Assembly (NCBI GenBank): GCA_049841135.1
Contig: JASGHK010000002.1
Span: 558,001-622,000 of the forward strand
Origin: JACRCT01 sp049841135
Lineage (GTDB): Bacteria > Myxococcota > Myxococcia > Myxococcales > UBA5297
Direction: 5' to 3'
DNA length: 64,000 bases
The notes under the pieces are model-generated. The model was not told the origin of the DNA, searched no databases, and worked only from the letters and a program-made list of their open reading frames with translations. How positions within the stretch are numbered: the first letter of the stretch is position 1; every line of letters starts with the position of its first letter. The position numbers and the translations under genes are program-made. Below, in pieces: positions 1 through 9,001 of this stretch.

Positions 1-557
1 CTGAAGAGCGCCACCTCGTCGAGGAGCTTCGGCAGGTCGGCGGCGCGGCGGCCCCGGACGTCCGCCTCCGCGAGGATCGCCAGGTGATCGCACCGGGTAG
101 CCAGGCTGGCGCGATACGCGGCACGACGCGGGTCTTCGCGGTCGAGCAGGTGGAAGGCGAGCTGGTGGTAGCGGACGAGCCGCGCGACGGCCTCGCGCAC
201 CTTCGGGTTGAAGCCGGCGCGGTACATCCACGCCCGAGCGAGGAGCGCGCCCTTGAGCGAATGCCCGGGCGAGCGGATGCGCCCGTCCGTCTCGATCACG
301 GTCGTCTTCGGCTTGCCCAGGTCGTGCGTCACGGCCGCGAGGAAGAGCACCTCGCGCTCCTCCTCGGGCAGCGCGCGCCACGCAGGGAGCGCGGCCATGG
401 CCTCGACGACCATCCGCGTGTGCACCAGCACGTCGCCCTCGGCGTGGTACGCCGGGTCCTGTGGGCAGCCGGCGAGATCGGCCAGCCACGGGCACGCCAC
501 TTCGATGCCCTTCCAGTCGACGCTCCACAGCGGAGGCGTGGGAATCGGGACCGTCAC
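1..557 (-). CDS. HD-domain protein of an RNA-repair gene set (3' end outside window)
   Basis: Translated from a GTG at 557-555, whose bases overlap the stop of the RNA ligase gene (GTGA overlap), this gives 185 residues without a stop up to the window edge. An HD phosphohydrolase signature is visible: a His in HAEGDVLVHTRMV near residue 35 and THDLGKPKTT near residue 67, followed by the later motif GHSLKGALLARAW. HD domains hydrolyse phosphomonoesters or phosphodiesters using metal. In many bacteria a protein of this type continues into a P-loop polynucleotide kinase and is encoded beside an RNA ligase; that the missing part here is a kinase is inference. Translational coupling to the ligase supports a joint role in RNA end healing and sealing. 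Confidence 0.8.
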   Translation of the reverse strand, partial: MTVPIPTPPLWSVDWKGIEVACPWLADLAGCPQDPAYHAEGDVLVHTRMVVEAMAALPAWRALPEEEREVLFLAAVTHDLGKPKTTVIETDGRIRSPGHSLKGALLARAWMYRAGFNPKVREAVARLVRYHQLAFHLLDREDPRRAAYRASLATRCDHLAILAEADVRGRRAADLPKLLDEVALF

Positions 558-1357
558 TTCGACGCTCCGAACAGGTCGACCCCGGGCGCCAGCTCGTTCG
601 GGAGGATGGGGCGATTGAGCCAGTGCCCCTCGGCCGCGAAGACCGCCGCGAGGAAGCTCGCCCGCACAAACTTGTAGCGCTCCAGCACCCGTCCCTGCTC
701 CTCGACCTTGATGTAGAGACCCTCGGCGAAGTCCGAACCGTCGGTCTCGCGCTGGACCCGCTCGACGTCCAGCTCGCGCGCCTTCGCGCCCTCGGCCAGC
801 CGCTCGCGCCAGTCCTTGCTCTTGTAGAGCGACGGCCGGATGAACCCGGTCAACTCCTCCGGCTTCTCGAGCGGACCCTCGTGGAGCACCGGCACCGGCT
901 CCACCGCGACGCCCTTCGAGAGCTCGCGCCGGCGCTCGGTCGACAGGAACGACCCGTCGATGGTGTCGAGGACGTCGAACTCCATGAAGTAGTGCGGCAG
1001 GCGGTCGTAGAAGACGGTGTGCTTGGCGTAGAGCCACTCGCCGTACATGACGTAGCGGTCGCCGAGCCGCTCGCGCAGGGAGGCCTCGTGGGACTGCGCC
1101 CAGGCCTTGAACAGGTCGAAGTGCCGCTCGCGACCGCCGCCGACCAGGTAGTGGCCGCGGCTCTGCAGCTGCAGCTCGCCGTCGCTGGAGAAGCTGACGC
1201 CGCAGTTGGCGCCGTCGAGCTTCTCCTCGACGACCAGGAATTGTCCCCGGAGCGCCGAGAACGGCACCTGCGCGAGATCCTCGTCCCCCGCCTGCAGCCG
1301 CGAGCCCTCGATGTGCTGCGTCCGCGGATACTTGTGGATCTGCCCGCTGATCGTCAC
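554..1357 (-). CDS. RNA ligase family protein (Rnl2-like nucleotidyltransferase)
   Basis: A 267-aa covalent nucleotidyltransferase. Motif I is EEKLDGAN with the AMP-accepting Lys near residue 46. Motif III is MYGEWLYAKH, motif IIIa FMEFDVLD, motif IV EGLYIKVEE and motif V YKFVRASF, in the right order and spacing for the RNA ligase branch. The N-terminal YPRTQHIEGSRL segment is typical of the bacterial stand-alone RNA ligase family. The expected reaction is ATP-dependent joining of 5'-phosphate and 3'-OH RNA ends. I chose the GTG at 1357 because it overlaps the stop of the upstream methyltransferase gene (GTGA) and the aligned family N-terminus begins there. The gene is coupled at both ends: methyltransferase upstream, HD protein downstream. 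Regulation is not visible. Confidence 0.9.
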   Translation of the reverse strand: MTISGQIHKYPRTQHIEGSRLQAGDEDLAQVPFSALRGQFLVVEEKLDGANCGVSFSSDGELQLQSRGHYLVGGGRERHFDLFKAWAQSHEASLRERLGDRYVMYGEWLYAKHTVFYDRLPHYFMEFDVLDTIDGSFLSTERRRELSKGVAVEPVPVLHEGPLEKPEELTGFIRPSLYKSKDWRERLAEGAKARELDVERVQRETDGSDFAEGLYIKVEEQGRVLERYKFVRASFLAAVFAAEGHWLNRPILPNELAPGVDLFGASK

Positions 1358-1989
1358 AGCCGCACCACCGCGATGATGTGGTTGTGCACGCGGTCGAAGC
1401 TCACCCGCTTCGCGCCAGCGCCTTCGAAGAGCCGGGCGAGCGCCGGCTCGTCGAAGAGCTGGACGTGCTCGGGGTTGTCGTCCTCGTGCGCGGGGACCGA
1501 GGCGACGACGAAGCGCCGCGCGACCCGGACTGCCTCCGCCGCTGCCTTCTCCGGCCGCGCGAGGTGCTCCAGGACCTCGAGGATGGTCACGACGTCGCGG
1601 CTCTTGGACTCGAGCGCCAGCGCACAGGCGTCCATCTGGGCCGTGCTCAGCCGCTCGATCCCTCCGCGACAGACCGCCTGGAGATCGGCGACGCGTCGCT
1701 CGGCCGCGTCGACTGCGACGACCGGCAGCCAAGAGAGCTCGTCGACCAGCGGCCACAGGAAGGTGCCGCGCCCGCTGCCGATGTCCAGGAGGTCCTGCGG
1801 CGCCAGCCCGTGCAGGGTGCCGAGCACCCGGCGGACCCGGGGCAGCTCCGCCTGGCGCTTGAACTTGTGGAGCTTCAGGCCGGCAGCAAGCCCGCGCTCG
1901 ATGAGCTCGGCGTTGGTCCCTTCGGACACGCCGAGCCGCCCGCGCACGAACGCGGCGGCGAGCTCTTCGTAGTAACGCGCCTCGTCCAT
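1354..1989 (-). CDS. SAM-dependent methyltransferase in RNA-ligase operon
   Basis: A 211-aa class I methyltransferase. The SAM-binding glycine loop is LLDIGSGRGTFLWPL near residue 73, the acidic ribose-binding end of strand 2 is VAVDAAERR, and motif IV is TILEVLEHL. A later His in PEHVQLFDEPALARLF follows. The ExxEH pattern plus a downstream His recalls the metal ligands of Hen1, the RNA 3'-terminal 2'-O-methyltransferase. The same pattern also occurs in ordinary UbiG-type methyltransferases, so the substrate is open. Its stop overlaps the RNA ligase start, and it lies 10 bp after the aldo/keto reductase stop. Being coupled to ligase and HD protein suggests that it marks or protects repaired RNA ends; this is inference. 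Confidence 0.8.
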   Translation of the reverse strand: MDEARYYEELAAAFVRGRLGVSEGTNAELIERGLAAGLKLHKFKRQAELPRVRRVLGTLHGLAPQDLLDIGSGRGTFLWPLVDELSWLPVVAVDAAERRVADLQAVCRGGIERLSTAQMDACALALESKSRDVVTILEVLEHLARPEKAAAEAVRVARRFVVASVPAHEDDNPEHVQLFDEPALARLFEGAGAKRVSFDRVHNHIIAVVRL

Positions 1990-1999
1990 GATCAGCGGG

Positions 2000-2989
2000 T
2001 CACCGATTGACGAAGTGCATCATCTCCGCCGGGTAGCGGGTGCCCTGGAACCCAGGCGCGCACGCCTTTTCCAGCGCGTCGAGATCCGCCGGCGAGAGCG
2101 CGACGTCCAGCGCGCCGACGTTCTCCTCGAGCCGGTGGCGCTTCTTGGTGCCGGGGATGGGGACGCAGTCCGCACCGCGCGAGAGCACCCAGGCGATGGC
2201 GAGCTGGCCCGGAGTGCAGCCCTTCTCCTGGGCGAGCGCTTCCACCTTAGCGACCAGCTCCAGGTTCTTCTGGAAGGCCTCGCCCTGGAAGCGCGGCTGC
2301 CCGAGCCGGTAGTCGCCCTTCTCGAGGTCCTCGGCCTTCTTGATCCTCCCGGTGAAGACGCCGCGGCCGAGCGGGCTGTAGGCCACGAAGCCCACTCCCA
2401 GCTCGCGGCAGGTGGCCAGCGGTCCGTGCTCGGGATCGCGCGTCCACAGCGAGTACTCACTCTGCAGCGCGGTGATCGGATGGACTTTGCAGGCGGCCCG
2501 CAGCGTCTCGGGGCTCACCTCCGACAGGCCCAGGTGACGCACCTTGCCCTGCTTCACCAGCTCCGCCATCGCTCCAACCGTCTCCTCGATGGGCGTGTTC
2601 GGGTCCTTGCGGTGCAGATAGTAGAGGTCGATGACCTCCACCCCCAGGCGCTTGAGGCTCGCCTCGCAGGCCGAGCGCACGTACTCGGGGCGGCCATTGA
2701 TCGTGCGCTTGGTCGGGTCGGCGCCGCGGACGATGCCGAACTTGGTGGCGAGCACGACCTTCGCCCGGCGACCCTGGATGGCCTTTCCGACCAGCTCCTC
2801 GTTCTTGAACGGCCCGTACATGTCGGCCGTGTCCAGGAAGTCGAGCCCCAGCTCCAGCGCGCGGTGGATGGTGGCCACCGACTCTGCGTCGTCGCGGCCG
2901 CCATAGAAGTCGGACATGCCCATGCACCCGAGGCCGAGCGCAGAGACCTTCAATCCCCCCAGGTGCGTTCCCAGGATGCGAGTCTTCAT
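2000..2989 (-). CDS. Aldo/keto reductase
   Basis: A 329-aa NADPH-dependent aldo/keto reductase of the AKR13/YakC type. Recognisable parts are the N-terminal GLGCMGMSDFYG, the catalytic Asp-Tyr region DFLDTADMYGP near residue 53, the Lys in VVLATKFG, the active-site His in LYYLHRKDPNTPIEETVG and the C-terminal cofactor region PIPGTKKRHRLEENV. The expected reaction is reduction of aldehydes or ketones; the substrate cannot be told. The start at 2989 is preceded by GGAGAAG six bases upstream, which beats the in-frame ATG at 3010. It lies between the DNA-ligase-like gene (23 bp) and the methyltransferase gene (10 bp), and may simply share the transcript. Confidence 0.92.
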   Translation of the reverse strand: MKTRILGTHLGGLKVSALGLGCMGMSDFYGGRDDAESVATIHRALELGLDFLDTADMYGPFKNEELVGKAIQGRRAKVVLATKFGIVRGADPTKRTINGRPEYVRSACEASLKRLGVEVIDLYYLHRKDPNTPIEETVGAMAELVKQGKVRHLGLSEVSPETLRAACKVHPITALQSEYSLWTRDPEHGPLATCRELGVGFVAYSPLGRGVFTGRIKKAEDLEKGDYRLGQPRFQGEAFQKNLELVAKVEALAQEKGCTPGQLAIAWVLSRGADCVPIPGTKKRHRLEENVGALDVALSPADLDALEKACAPGFQGTRYPAEMMHFVNR

Positions 2990-3012
2990 CGAGCTTCTCC
3001 GGACCTCCAACC

Positions 3013-4671
3013 TCAGGCGCTCTCGGTCTCGGCCTTCTTGGCCCGCGTGCGCTTGGGCTTGGCCGGCGCAGCCGCCGCGTCAACGGCGGGGGCGGGTGCG
3101 GCGCTTCCCTCGGCAGGCGCCGCAACCTCGGCAGGCGTGGCGGCGGCGACGGCAGCCACCGCCTCCGCGCCCTCGGCGGCCGCGGCAGCCTTGGTCCGCT
3201 TCTTGGGCGCCGCCACCTTGACCGGAGCCGCCGGCGCGGGCGCGCCGAACTCCAGCCAGCCCTTCTTCACGTTCTCCTCGACCCAGGCGGCGATGTGCTT
3301 GTCGAGCGATTCCTTGGTCGCGGCGGTGCGGATGGCGACCTTCATCGCCTCGGCGCGGCCGGCGGAGTAGTCGGTGAAGTGCACCACGAACGGCGGGTAG
3401 TTGCGGTCGTGGGGCCGGTTGGTGGCGATGGCCACGTACTTGCGGACCATCGTCTCGCCCTTGACGAAGGCCTTGCGCTCGATGACCGCCGGCTCGGCCT
3501 TCGCCGCCGCGACGGGGGCGTTGAAGCGCGAGTCGAACGGCAGACGGCTGAAGACCTGCTCCAGGCCGATGGAGCCGACGTCGGTGGTCTTGTCGGTCCG
3601 CTCGCGCAGGAAGCGCGGCGAGACCAGCGAGACGATGGGCATGGGGCCGATGGCGGAGTAGCCCTCGCCCTCCTTGTACGCGACCGCCATGCGGGCGATG
3701 GCGCAGTCGTTGCCGTCGGAGTCGACGAGATCGTTGCAGCGGATCTCCACGACGACCTTGGGCTCCACGAAGTGGCACAGCGTCCCTTCGCGGTTGGCGA
3801 GGCGGAAGGAGCTGGAGACCTTGAGCTTGGTCAGCTTCTCGCGCCAGACGACGCGATCATCCTCGCTGAAGCCGCCGCCGCAGCTGCCGATGATCTGGAA
3901 CGAGCCGTCGTCGCGGCGCAGCGCCAGCTCGAGCTCGCGCAGCTGGTTGACGCCGTTGACCACCCGCTCGCCGTAGGCCACCACCAGCGCGTCGATGGTG
4001 AAGGTGGGCTTGATCTTGTAGGTCAGGCCCTGCTCGCTGCGGACGACGATCCCCTCGAACTTCTGGGTCGCCACCCACTCGCGGTAGCAGCCGGCCGCCG
4101 CCGCCGCGTCGCCCTCCTGCGTGGCGACGACCGAGATCCGCCCGGCCTGGCCGAACAGCTCGCTGAGCCGCTGGTGCCGGTCCGAGTAGGCGCGGTCCGC
4201 CACCTCCTTGCCGCCGTCCTCGACCACGTCGAAGGGGTGGAAGGTCAGGTGCTCGGCGAGCGTCGGGTCGCCCAGGCTGCGCGAGACGTGGAAGCAGCGC
4301 GGGCGGCCCTCGGTGCCGGGCAGCGCCGCCAGCAGCTCGCCGGCGACGACGATGGAGTCGACCTTCTCGAGCTTCTTGGCGGCCTCGTCGGTGATGGGCA
4401 CGCCGGTGAGCACCCGGCCGTTGTACGCGCACAGGGCCACCTCGCCCTCGCGCTTGACCAGGAACCAGAGCTCGCCGTCGAGCTTGGTGGAGATCCACAG
4501 CTGGCCCTTGGGCAGCTGCTTCTCGATCTCCTCGGGCTCCAGCACCCGGTAGCGCTTGGCGACCTGGCGCTTGTAGGCGGCCAGCCGGTTGGAGAGCGCC
4601 GCGTCCTTGAGCCCCGCGGGCTCGGTGATGCGGCCCTTGCCATAGGGAGCGAAAGAGTCGGACCAGTTCAT
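3013..4671 (-). CDS. ATP-dependent ligase-like nucleotidyltransferase with basic Ala-rich tail
   Basis: A 552-aa protein with the ligase nucleotidyltransferase motifs in order: motif I STKLDGELW (Lys63), motif III VAGELLAAL, the FHPFDVVED segment, motif IV KFEGIVVRSE and motif V YKIKP, followed by an OB-fold-sized region. A C-terminal domain (about residues 380-480) has no family I recognise. The last 70 residues are Ala/Pro/Lys-rich with KPKRTRAKK, like the nucleic-acid-binding tails of myxobacterial and other high-GC proteins. The likely reaction is ATP-dependent polynucleotide joining, DNA or RNA. The start ATG at 4671 overlaps the stop of the upstream gene (ATGA); the reading frame stays open further upstream but only as a shadow. 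It is distinct from the small RNA ligase in the same operon. Confidence 0.82.
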   Translation of the reverse strand: MNWSDSFAPYGKGRITEPAGLKDAALSNRLAAYKRQVAKRYRVLEPEEIEKQLPKGQLWISTKLDGELWFLVKREGEVALCAYNGRVLTGVPITDEAAKKLEKVDSIVVAGELLAALPGTEGRPRCFHVSRSLGDPTLAEHLTFHPFDVVEDGGKEVADRAYSDRHQRLSELFGQAGRISVVATQEGDAAAAAGCYREWVATQKFEGIVVRSEQGLTYKIKPTFTIDALVVAYGERVVNGVNQLRELELALRRDDGSFQIIGSCGGGFSEDDRVVWREKLTKLKVSSSFRLANREGTLCHFVEPKVVVEIRCNDLVDSDGNDCAIARMAVAYKEGEGYSAIGPMPIVSLVSPRFLRERTDKTTDVGSIGLEQVFSRLPFDSRFNAPVAAAKAEPAVIERKAFVKGETMVRKYVAIATNRPHDRNYPPFVVHFTDYSAGRAEAMKVAIRTAATKESLDKHIAAWVEENVKKGWLEFGAPAPAAPVKVAAPKKRTKAAAAAEGAEAVAAVAAATPAEVAAPAEGSAAPAPAVDAAAAPAKPKRTRAKKAETESA

Positions 4672-5372
4672 GACGCCGCCGCCTTGAGCTCGAGGTTGGA
4701 GAGGTGGAGCACCAGCAGGTACTTCTCGCCGTCCACGCGGCCTTCCAGGAAGCCGCGGTAGGGCGTGCCGTTGCGCTGCATGATGAGCGGCGCGATGCCC
4801 TTCTGGCCGCTGCCGACGAGCAGCAGCTTCTTCTGCTCGTGCAGCGCCTTGGCGATGCCGAAGAGGAAGTCGAAGGTCAGGCCGTTGACGTGCCGCAGCT
4901 GCAGCGCCCGGGCGAGCACGTACTTGCGCACCACCTCGTCGATGGGCATCAGGCGCCCGCTCCACGGCAGCGGCGCCTCCTCGGTCACGTTGGCCTCGAC
5001 GTCCACGAAGTCGGCGCGCGACTTCTCGGCGCCGGCCTGGTCGTAGACCACCAGCAGCGTCCGCGCGCTGTAGACGAGCTTGCCGTCGGCGTCCACGTAG
5101 ACGCGGTCGGCGTCGCCCACGCGGCGGCCGACGTTGTGCAGGTCGACCTCGGGGTCGCCCTCGGCGAGCGCCTTGGCCAGCACCTCGCCGTCGCCGATCT
5201 TGGCCTTCAGCGCGTCGTAGGTGTGGTGCTCGGTCGAGCGGATGAGCCGCTCGCTCTTCACCGCGTGGTCGTCCTGGGTGACGTAGCGCACCCGCGTGGC
5301 CTTGGGCGGCGCTTCGAGCCCCACCTGGGCGTCGCGCTTCTTGTCGTCCGAGATCCAGATTGTTCGAGCCAT
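4668..5372 (-). CDS. Conserved-looking protein of unknown function, coupled to ligase
   Basis: A 234-aa cytoplasmic protein without signal peptide or membrane segment. I do not recognise a family. Visible parts are a charged N-terminal third (ARTIWISDDKKRDAQVG), a central acidic region, and a C-terminal half with LPWSGRLMPIDEVVRKYVL and a Lys-rich KKLLLVGSGQKG loop that is not a proper Walker A. Its stop overlaps the start of the ligase-like gene, so the two are translated together. It lies 20 bp after the upstream unknown gene. A partner or substrate-delivery role for the ligase is the simplest reading, but nothing in the sequence proves it. Confidence 0.7.
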   Translation of the reverse strand: MARTIWISDDKKRDAQVGLEAPPKATRVRYVTQDDHAVKSERLIRSTEHHTYDALKAKIGDGEVLAKALAEGDPEVDLHNVGRRVGDADRVYVDADGKLVYSARTLLVVYDQAGAEKSRADFVDVEANVTEEAPLPWSGRLMPIDEVVRKYVLARALQLRHVNGLTFDFLFGIAKALHEQKKLLLVGSGQKGIAPLIMQRNGTPYRGFLEGRVDGEKYLLVLHLSNLELKAAAS

Positions 5373-5392
5373 GGTCGGTCGGTCCTCGAGAG

Positions 5393-6009
5393 CTACATCA
5401 TGGAGAAGTCGAGCTCGTCCTCACCGCCCTCGTCGTCGTCGGTCACGGCCACCGGGGCCTGGGCGACGATTCTCGCGGGCGAGGAACTCGTACTTGAGGG
5501 GGTTGGCGACGAGCGCGAAGTAGCCGGACTCGTTCTTGATGAGGAAGCAGAAGCTCGGGGTTGTAGTCGTCGCGGTAGTTGAAGGGCGCCTCATAGATGC
5601 CGCCGCCGTCGAGGCCCGCCTTGAGCGCGTCGCCCAGCTTGGTGGGCGTCAGCGCGTAGGTGGACATCACCATGCACTCCAGGACGCGCGAGGGGTCGAC
5701 CGGCCCGACGAGCTTCTGCTCCACGCCCAAGGTGCTCTTGACCAGCGCCTTCGGGTTGCCCTGGTCGTCCACCGCCTTGAGCTGGTCGCGCTCGATGGCC
5801 TCGAAGCGGTCGTCCACGTAGAGGTGGGCGACGCAGCCCGGGGGCGCGACCGCGCTGCCGTCGCGCGTCAGGAGCGCCGGCTTGCAGGGCCGGCCCTGCT
5901 CGTCGACGACCAGGCGCACCTTGCGGCCGTAGAGCTTGTCCCGCTCGACCTTGGAGAACTCGAACTCGCTCGGCTCCCCGTTGAAGCTGACGACGATCCC
6001 GCGTCCCAT
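5393..6009 (-). CDS. Unknown protein heading the ligase operon (two +1 shifts)
   Basis: Reads as a 204-aa protein once two single-base insertions are removed: GAAGCTC at 5550-5556 (GAGCTC) and GATTC at 5468-5472 (GATC). The corrected C-terminal part runs LCFLIKNESGYFALVANPLK and ends in an acidic tail EDELDFSMM. The N-terminus MGRGIVVSFNGEPSEFEF follows a good GGGAGGTG ribosome site, so this is probably the first gene of the repair operon. No signal peptide, no membrane segment and no family I recognise. The N-terminal half resembles small non-enzymatic beta-rich proteins, which is only an impression. It lies 20 bp upstream of the second unknown gene and probably works with it and the ligase. 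Confidence 0.65.
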
Positions 6010-6169
6010 CCATCACCTCCCGGAAGAAGGGCCCCGGAGGCTAGCACGGCAGGCCAGCGCGCAGCGCCCGGACTCCAGCACCTCTCCGCTGCGCCCCCTG
6101 ACTCCACAGTGACAGGCTCCCCCAGATGGGCCAGAATCGCGCGCTTTCGATTCCACCAAGGATGCGTCA

Positions 6170-7242
6170 GTGCTTCTGAGTCGGGTCATCCGGTTCCTTC
6201 GGGGCGTGTGGCCGCTGTTCGTGCCCGTCCTCGTCGTGTACCTGGCCGGAGAGCTCGCCCCTGCGCAGCGGGGACTGCGGCTCGCCCTGCTGCTGGCCAG
6301 CCTGGCCGGAATGGTCGCTGCGCTGCGTTGGCTTCCTCGGAAGGAGAGCCGCTCCGAGGCGCCCGTCGCCCAGCCCCTGCCCGCCTCAGCCCCCGGCGGT
6401 CCGGACTTGAAGGATTCTGGCCGCCCCTCTCGAGGAGCTGACCCGGACCGCCCAGGAGCAGGCCTCGATGGCCGAGCCTCCAGGCCAGCGCGATGTCCGA
6501 GACCGTCATGAGCAGCTTGCAGGTGACGCGCGCCTCCGAGGACGCCGCCCGGCAGGCCGACTCCATGGTCCAGCTCGCCCAGAAGTCGCTCGACGTCTCG
6601 CAGCTGGGCGAGCAGGCCGTCGAAGAGTCGACCGCCGGCCTGGAGCTGCTGGTCCGGCAGGTCGAGGCCATCGGCCAGTCGGTGACGCTGCTCGGCGAGC
6701 ACACCCTGAAGATCGGCGAGATGGCCGCGGCGGTGAGCGAGCAGGCCGACCGGTCGAATCTCCTGGCCCTCAACGCCTCCATCGAAGCGGCCCGGGCGGG
6801 CGAGCAGGGCCTTGGCTTCTCGGTGGTCGCCGGGGAGATGCGCAAGCTCGCCCGGCAGTCCAAGCAGGCCTCCGAGCAGATCCGCAACGACCTGCAGTCC
6901 ATCCAGGTCGGCGCGCGCAAGGCGCTGACCGACTGCGAGGAGGGGAGCAAGCGCGCCCAGCACGCCATCTCTCTCGCCAAGAGGTCGGGCGAGTCGATCG
7001 CGGGGCTCTCGGGAGTCATCCGCGAGGCCTCCGGGGTGGCCACGACCATCGGGGCCTCGGCGCGCCAGCAGACCGAGTCGACCGCGCAGATCACCTCCGC
7101 CATCCAGGAGCTGCACAGCCTGGTGGTGTCGGCCTGCGCCGGCGCCGAGAAGCTGCGCAACATGGCCAACGGCGTCGCGAAGACGTTCGCGTCGCCGAGG
7201 ACGCAGGACGAGGCGGCCGCCGCGCCGCCGGACGCAGCGTGA
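6170..7242 (+). CDS. Methyl-accepting chemotaxis-type sensor (two +1 shifts)
   Basis: A 356-aa protein after removing single bases at GATTC 6413-6417 (GATC) and GAGCCTC 6474-6480 (GAGCTC). Two hydrophobic segments (about residues 10-30 and 37-56) lie back to back with no periplasmic sensor domain. The cytoplasmic half carries the MCP hairpin signature SNLLALNASIEAARAGEQG followed by GFSVVAGEMRKLARQSKQA, the CheA/CheW contact tip. It presumably reports membrane or internal state to a Che array, possibly for surface motility. The GTG at 6170 is the earliest plausible start, with AAGGA 12 bases upstream; the start is not certain. It lies 16 bp upstream of the receiver/kinase hybrid and probably shares its transcript. 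Confidence 0.82.
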
Positions 7243-7258
7243 AGGCCCAGCCCCTCAC

Positions 7259-8801
7259 ATGAGCACGAACGGCCTCGCCCCCGCAGCACCGCCGGCCAGC
7301 GTCCTGGTGGTCGAGGACGACGCCACGATCCGGAGGGTGCTCACGCGCGTGGTGGAGCTGGCGGGCGGCGTCGCCGTCAGCGTCGCCACTGGCGCGGAGG
7401 CGCGGGAAGCGCTGGGCGCCGCGGGCCGCAGCTTCGCCTGCGCGCTCGTGGACAAGAACCTCCCGGGCGAGGACGGACTGTCGCTGCTGCGCCACCTGCG
7501 CGAGGTCCAGCCGCAGTGCCGGGCGATGGTCCTCACCGCCTACGGCAACCTCGACAGCGCCCTGGAGGCCATTCGCCTGGGGGCGTTCGACTACGTGCTC
7601 AAGCCGTTCGAGGTCGAGCCGCTGACCCAGAAGATTCCGCCTGCTGCTGGAGCGACACCAACTCCTGGCCCAGCAGGAGCGGATGCAGGGGCTGCTCCTG
7701 CAGAACGACCGGCTGGCGTCGCTGGGGACGCTGGCGACGAGCGTGGTCCACGAGATCAACAACGCGCTGACCTTCGTGACCACCACCCTCGACCTGGTCG
7801 AAGCGACCTTGGCCGGCTCGTCCGGCAAGGAGACCCTCGGTGGCGCTCCCGCAGAAAGGGTGCGCGACATCGTCCCGCTCCTGGGCGACGTGCGCTTCGG
7901 GGTCAACCAGATCGTCGCGCTCGCCCGTGACGTGAAGACCTTCGCCCGCGCCGACGACGCCGCCGCGGCCCCCCTCGATCCCCGTCCGGCCATCGAAGCG
8001 GCGCTGCGCATGGCCTGGCCGCACCTGCGCTCGCGCGCCGCGCTCACCGTCGAGTACCGCCCCGTGCCGGCCGTGAGGCTCGCCGAGGGACGCCTGGCGC
8101 AGGTGCTGCTCAACCTGCTGGTCAACGCGGCGCAGGCCTCCCCGCCGACCAAGTCGGGTCACGAGATCCGCGTGCTCGTCCAAGCCGGACCCGCCGGCGA
8201 GGCCGTGGTCGAGGTCTCGGACACGGGGACGGGCATCGCCGCCGACGTGCTGCCGCACCTCTTCGAGCCGCACTTCACGACCAAGCCCGTCGGCGTCGGG
8301 ACGGGGCTGGGCCTGGCCATCTGCAAGTCCATCGCCGAGGCAGCCGGAGGGCGCATCGAGGTCGAATCCACCCCTGGCCAGGGGTCGCGGTTCCGGGTGG
8401 TCCTGCCGGGCGCCGCGCGCGTCTCGGAGGCTGCGCGGCCGCGCGCGCTGGTGTGTCTGGCCGACCCTGGGGTGGCGGCCTCCGCCCGGCGCATGCTGTG
8501 GGGCACCGCCGAGGTGGTCTTCGTTTCCGCTCAGGAGCAGGCCATCGCGAAGCTCGAGGCCGGCGAGTCGTTCCAGCTCCTGCTCGCTGAGCTCAGCGGC
8601 GCAGTCGAGCCCCGGATGATGGACGACGTCCGGCGCCTGGCCCCCGTGCTGGCGGAGCGCGCGCTGTTCATCTCGCCCAGCTCGCGCCAGCGCCCCAGCC
8701 CGGCGTTCCTGGCCGCGCATCCGGGGCGGTGCCTGCTCAAGCCGTTCGACGAGAACGGGCTGCGAGCGTTCCTGATGCCGGCGCTCGTAGCCGGCGACTG
8801 A
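7259..8801 (+). CDS. Receiver-histidine kinase hybrid (one +1 shift)
   Basis: A 513-aa protein after removing one base from GATTC at 7633-7637 (GATC). The N-terminal receiver domain (about 15-130) has the acidic pair VVEDD, the phospho-acceptor in ALVDKNLPGEDG and the conserved Lys in VLKPFEVEP. A coiled-coil linker leads to a HisKA H-box VHEINNALTF and an ATPase domain with N-box LNLLVNAAQA, DTGTGIA and GTGLGLAICKSI. The last 120 residues look like a degenerate receiver without a clear phospho-Asp. No membrane segment, so it is a cytosolic relay kinase. It follows the MCP gene by 16 bp. It faces a second hybrid kinase across an inverted repeat. Confidence 0.88.
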
Positions 8802-9001
8802 TGAAGCCGGCGACTGATGAAGCCGGCGACTGAAGTCGCGCCTGACTCTGCGAAGCCCGCCTGCGCGGGCTGGGTTTGAAGATGGGCACCCTAGACACTG
8901 AGTCTGAACATCCCAGCTGGCGCCGTCAGATTCGCTGACCACCCAGCCCGCGCAGGCGGGCTTCGCAACATCAGGCGCGGCTTCAGCCGCCGGCAACTGC
9001 G
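8793..9001. repeat. 16-bp tandem repeat and large inverted repeat between convergent kinases
   Basis: The unit GCCGGCGACTGATGAA occurs almost three times in tandem from 8793, overlapping the last codons and stop of the kinase gene. The third unit opens an inverted repeat: a 27-bp perfect arm around 8858-8884 (core GAAGCCCGCCTGCGCGGGCT) returns inverted at about 8938-8966. The arms extend outward with only two mismatches to GCCGGC near 8838 and 8997, giving about 54-bp arms around a loop of about 55 bp. It sits exactly between convergent genes, so it may act as a bidirectional terminator. Its size and GCCGGC(G/A)(A/G)CTGAAG ends also fit a REP-like or MITE-like element. Confidence 0.8.

Noticed and set aside
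1354..1989. Hen1 3'-RNA methyltransferase
   Set aside because: The ExxEH pattern is suggestive, but the same residues occur in common UbiG-type methyltransferases and the Hen1 C-terminal metal-binding block is not clearly present, so only a general methyltransferase is called.
8793..9001. CRISPR array
   Set aside because: The 16-bp units are directly adjacent, without spacers, and no cas genes are present.
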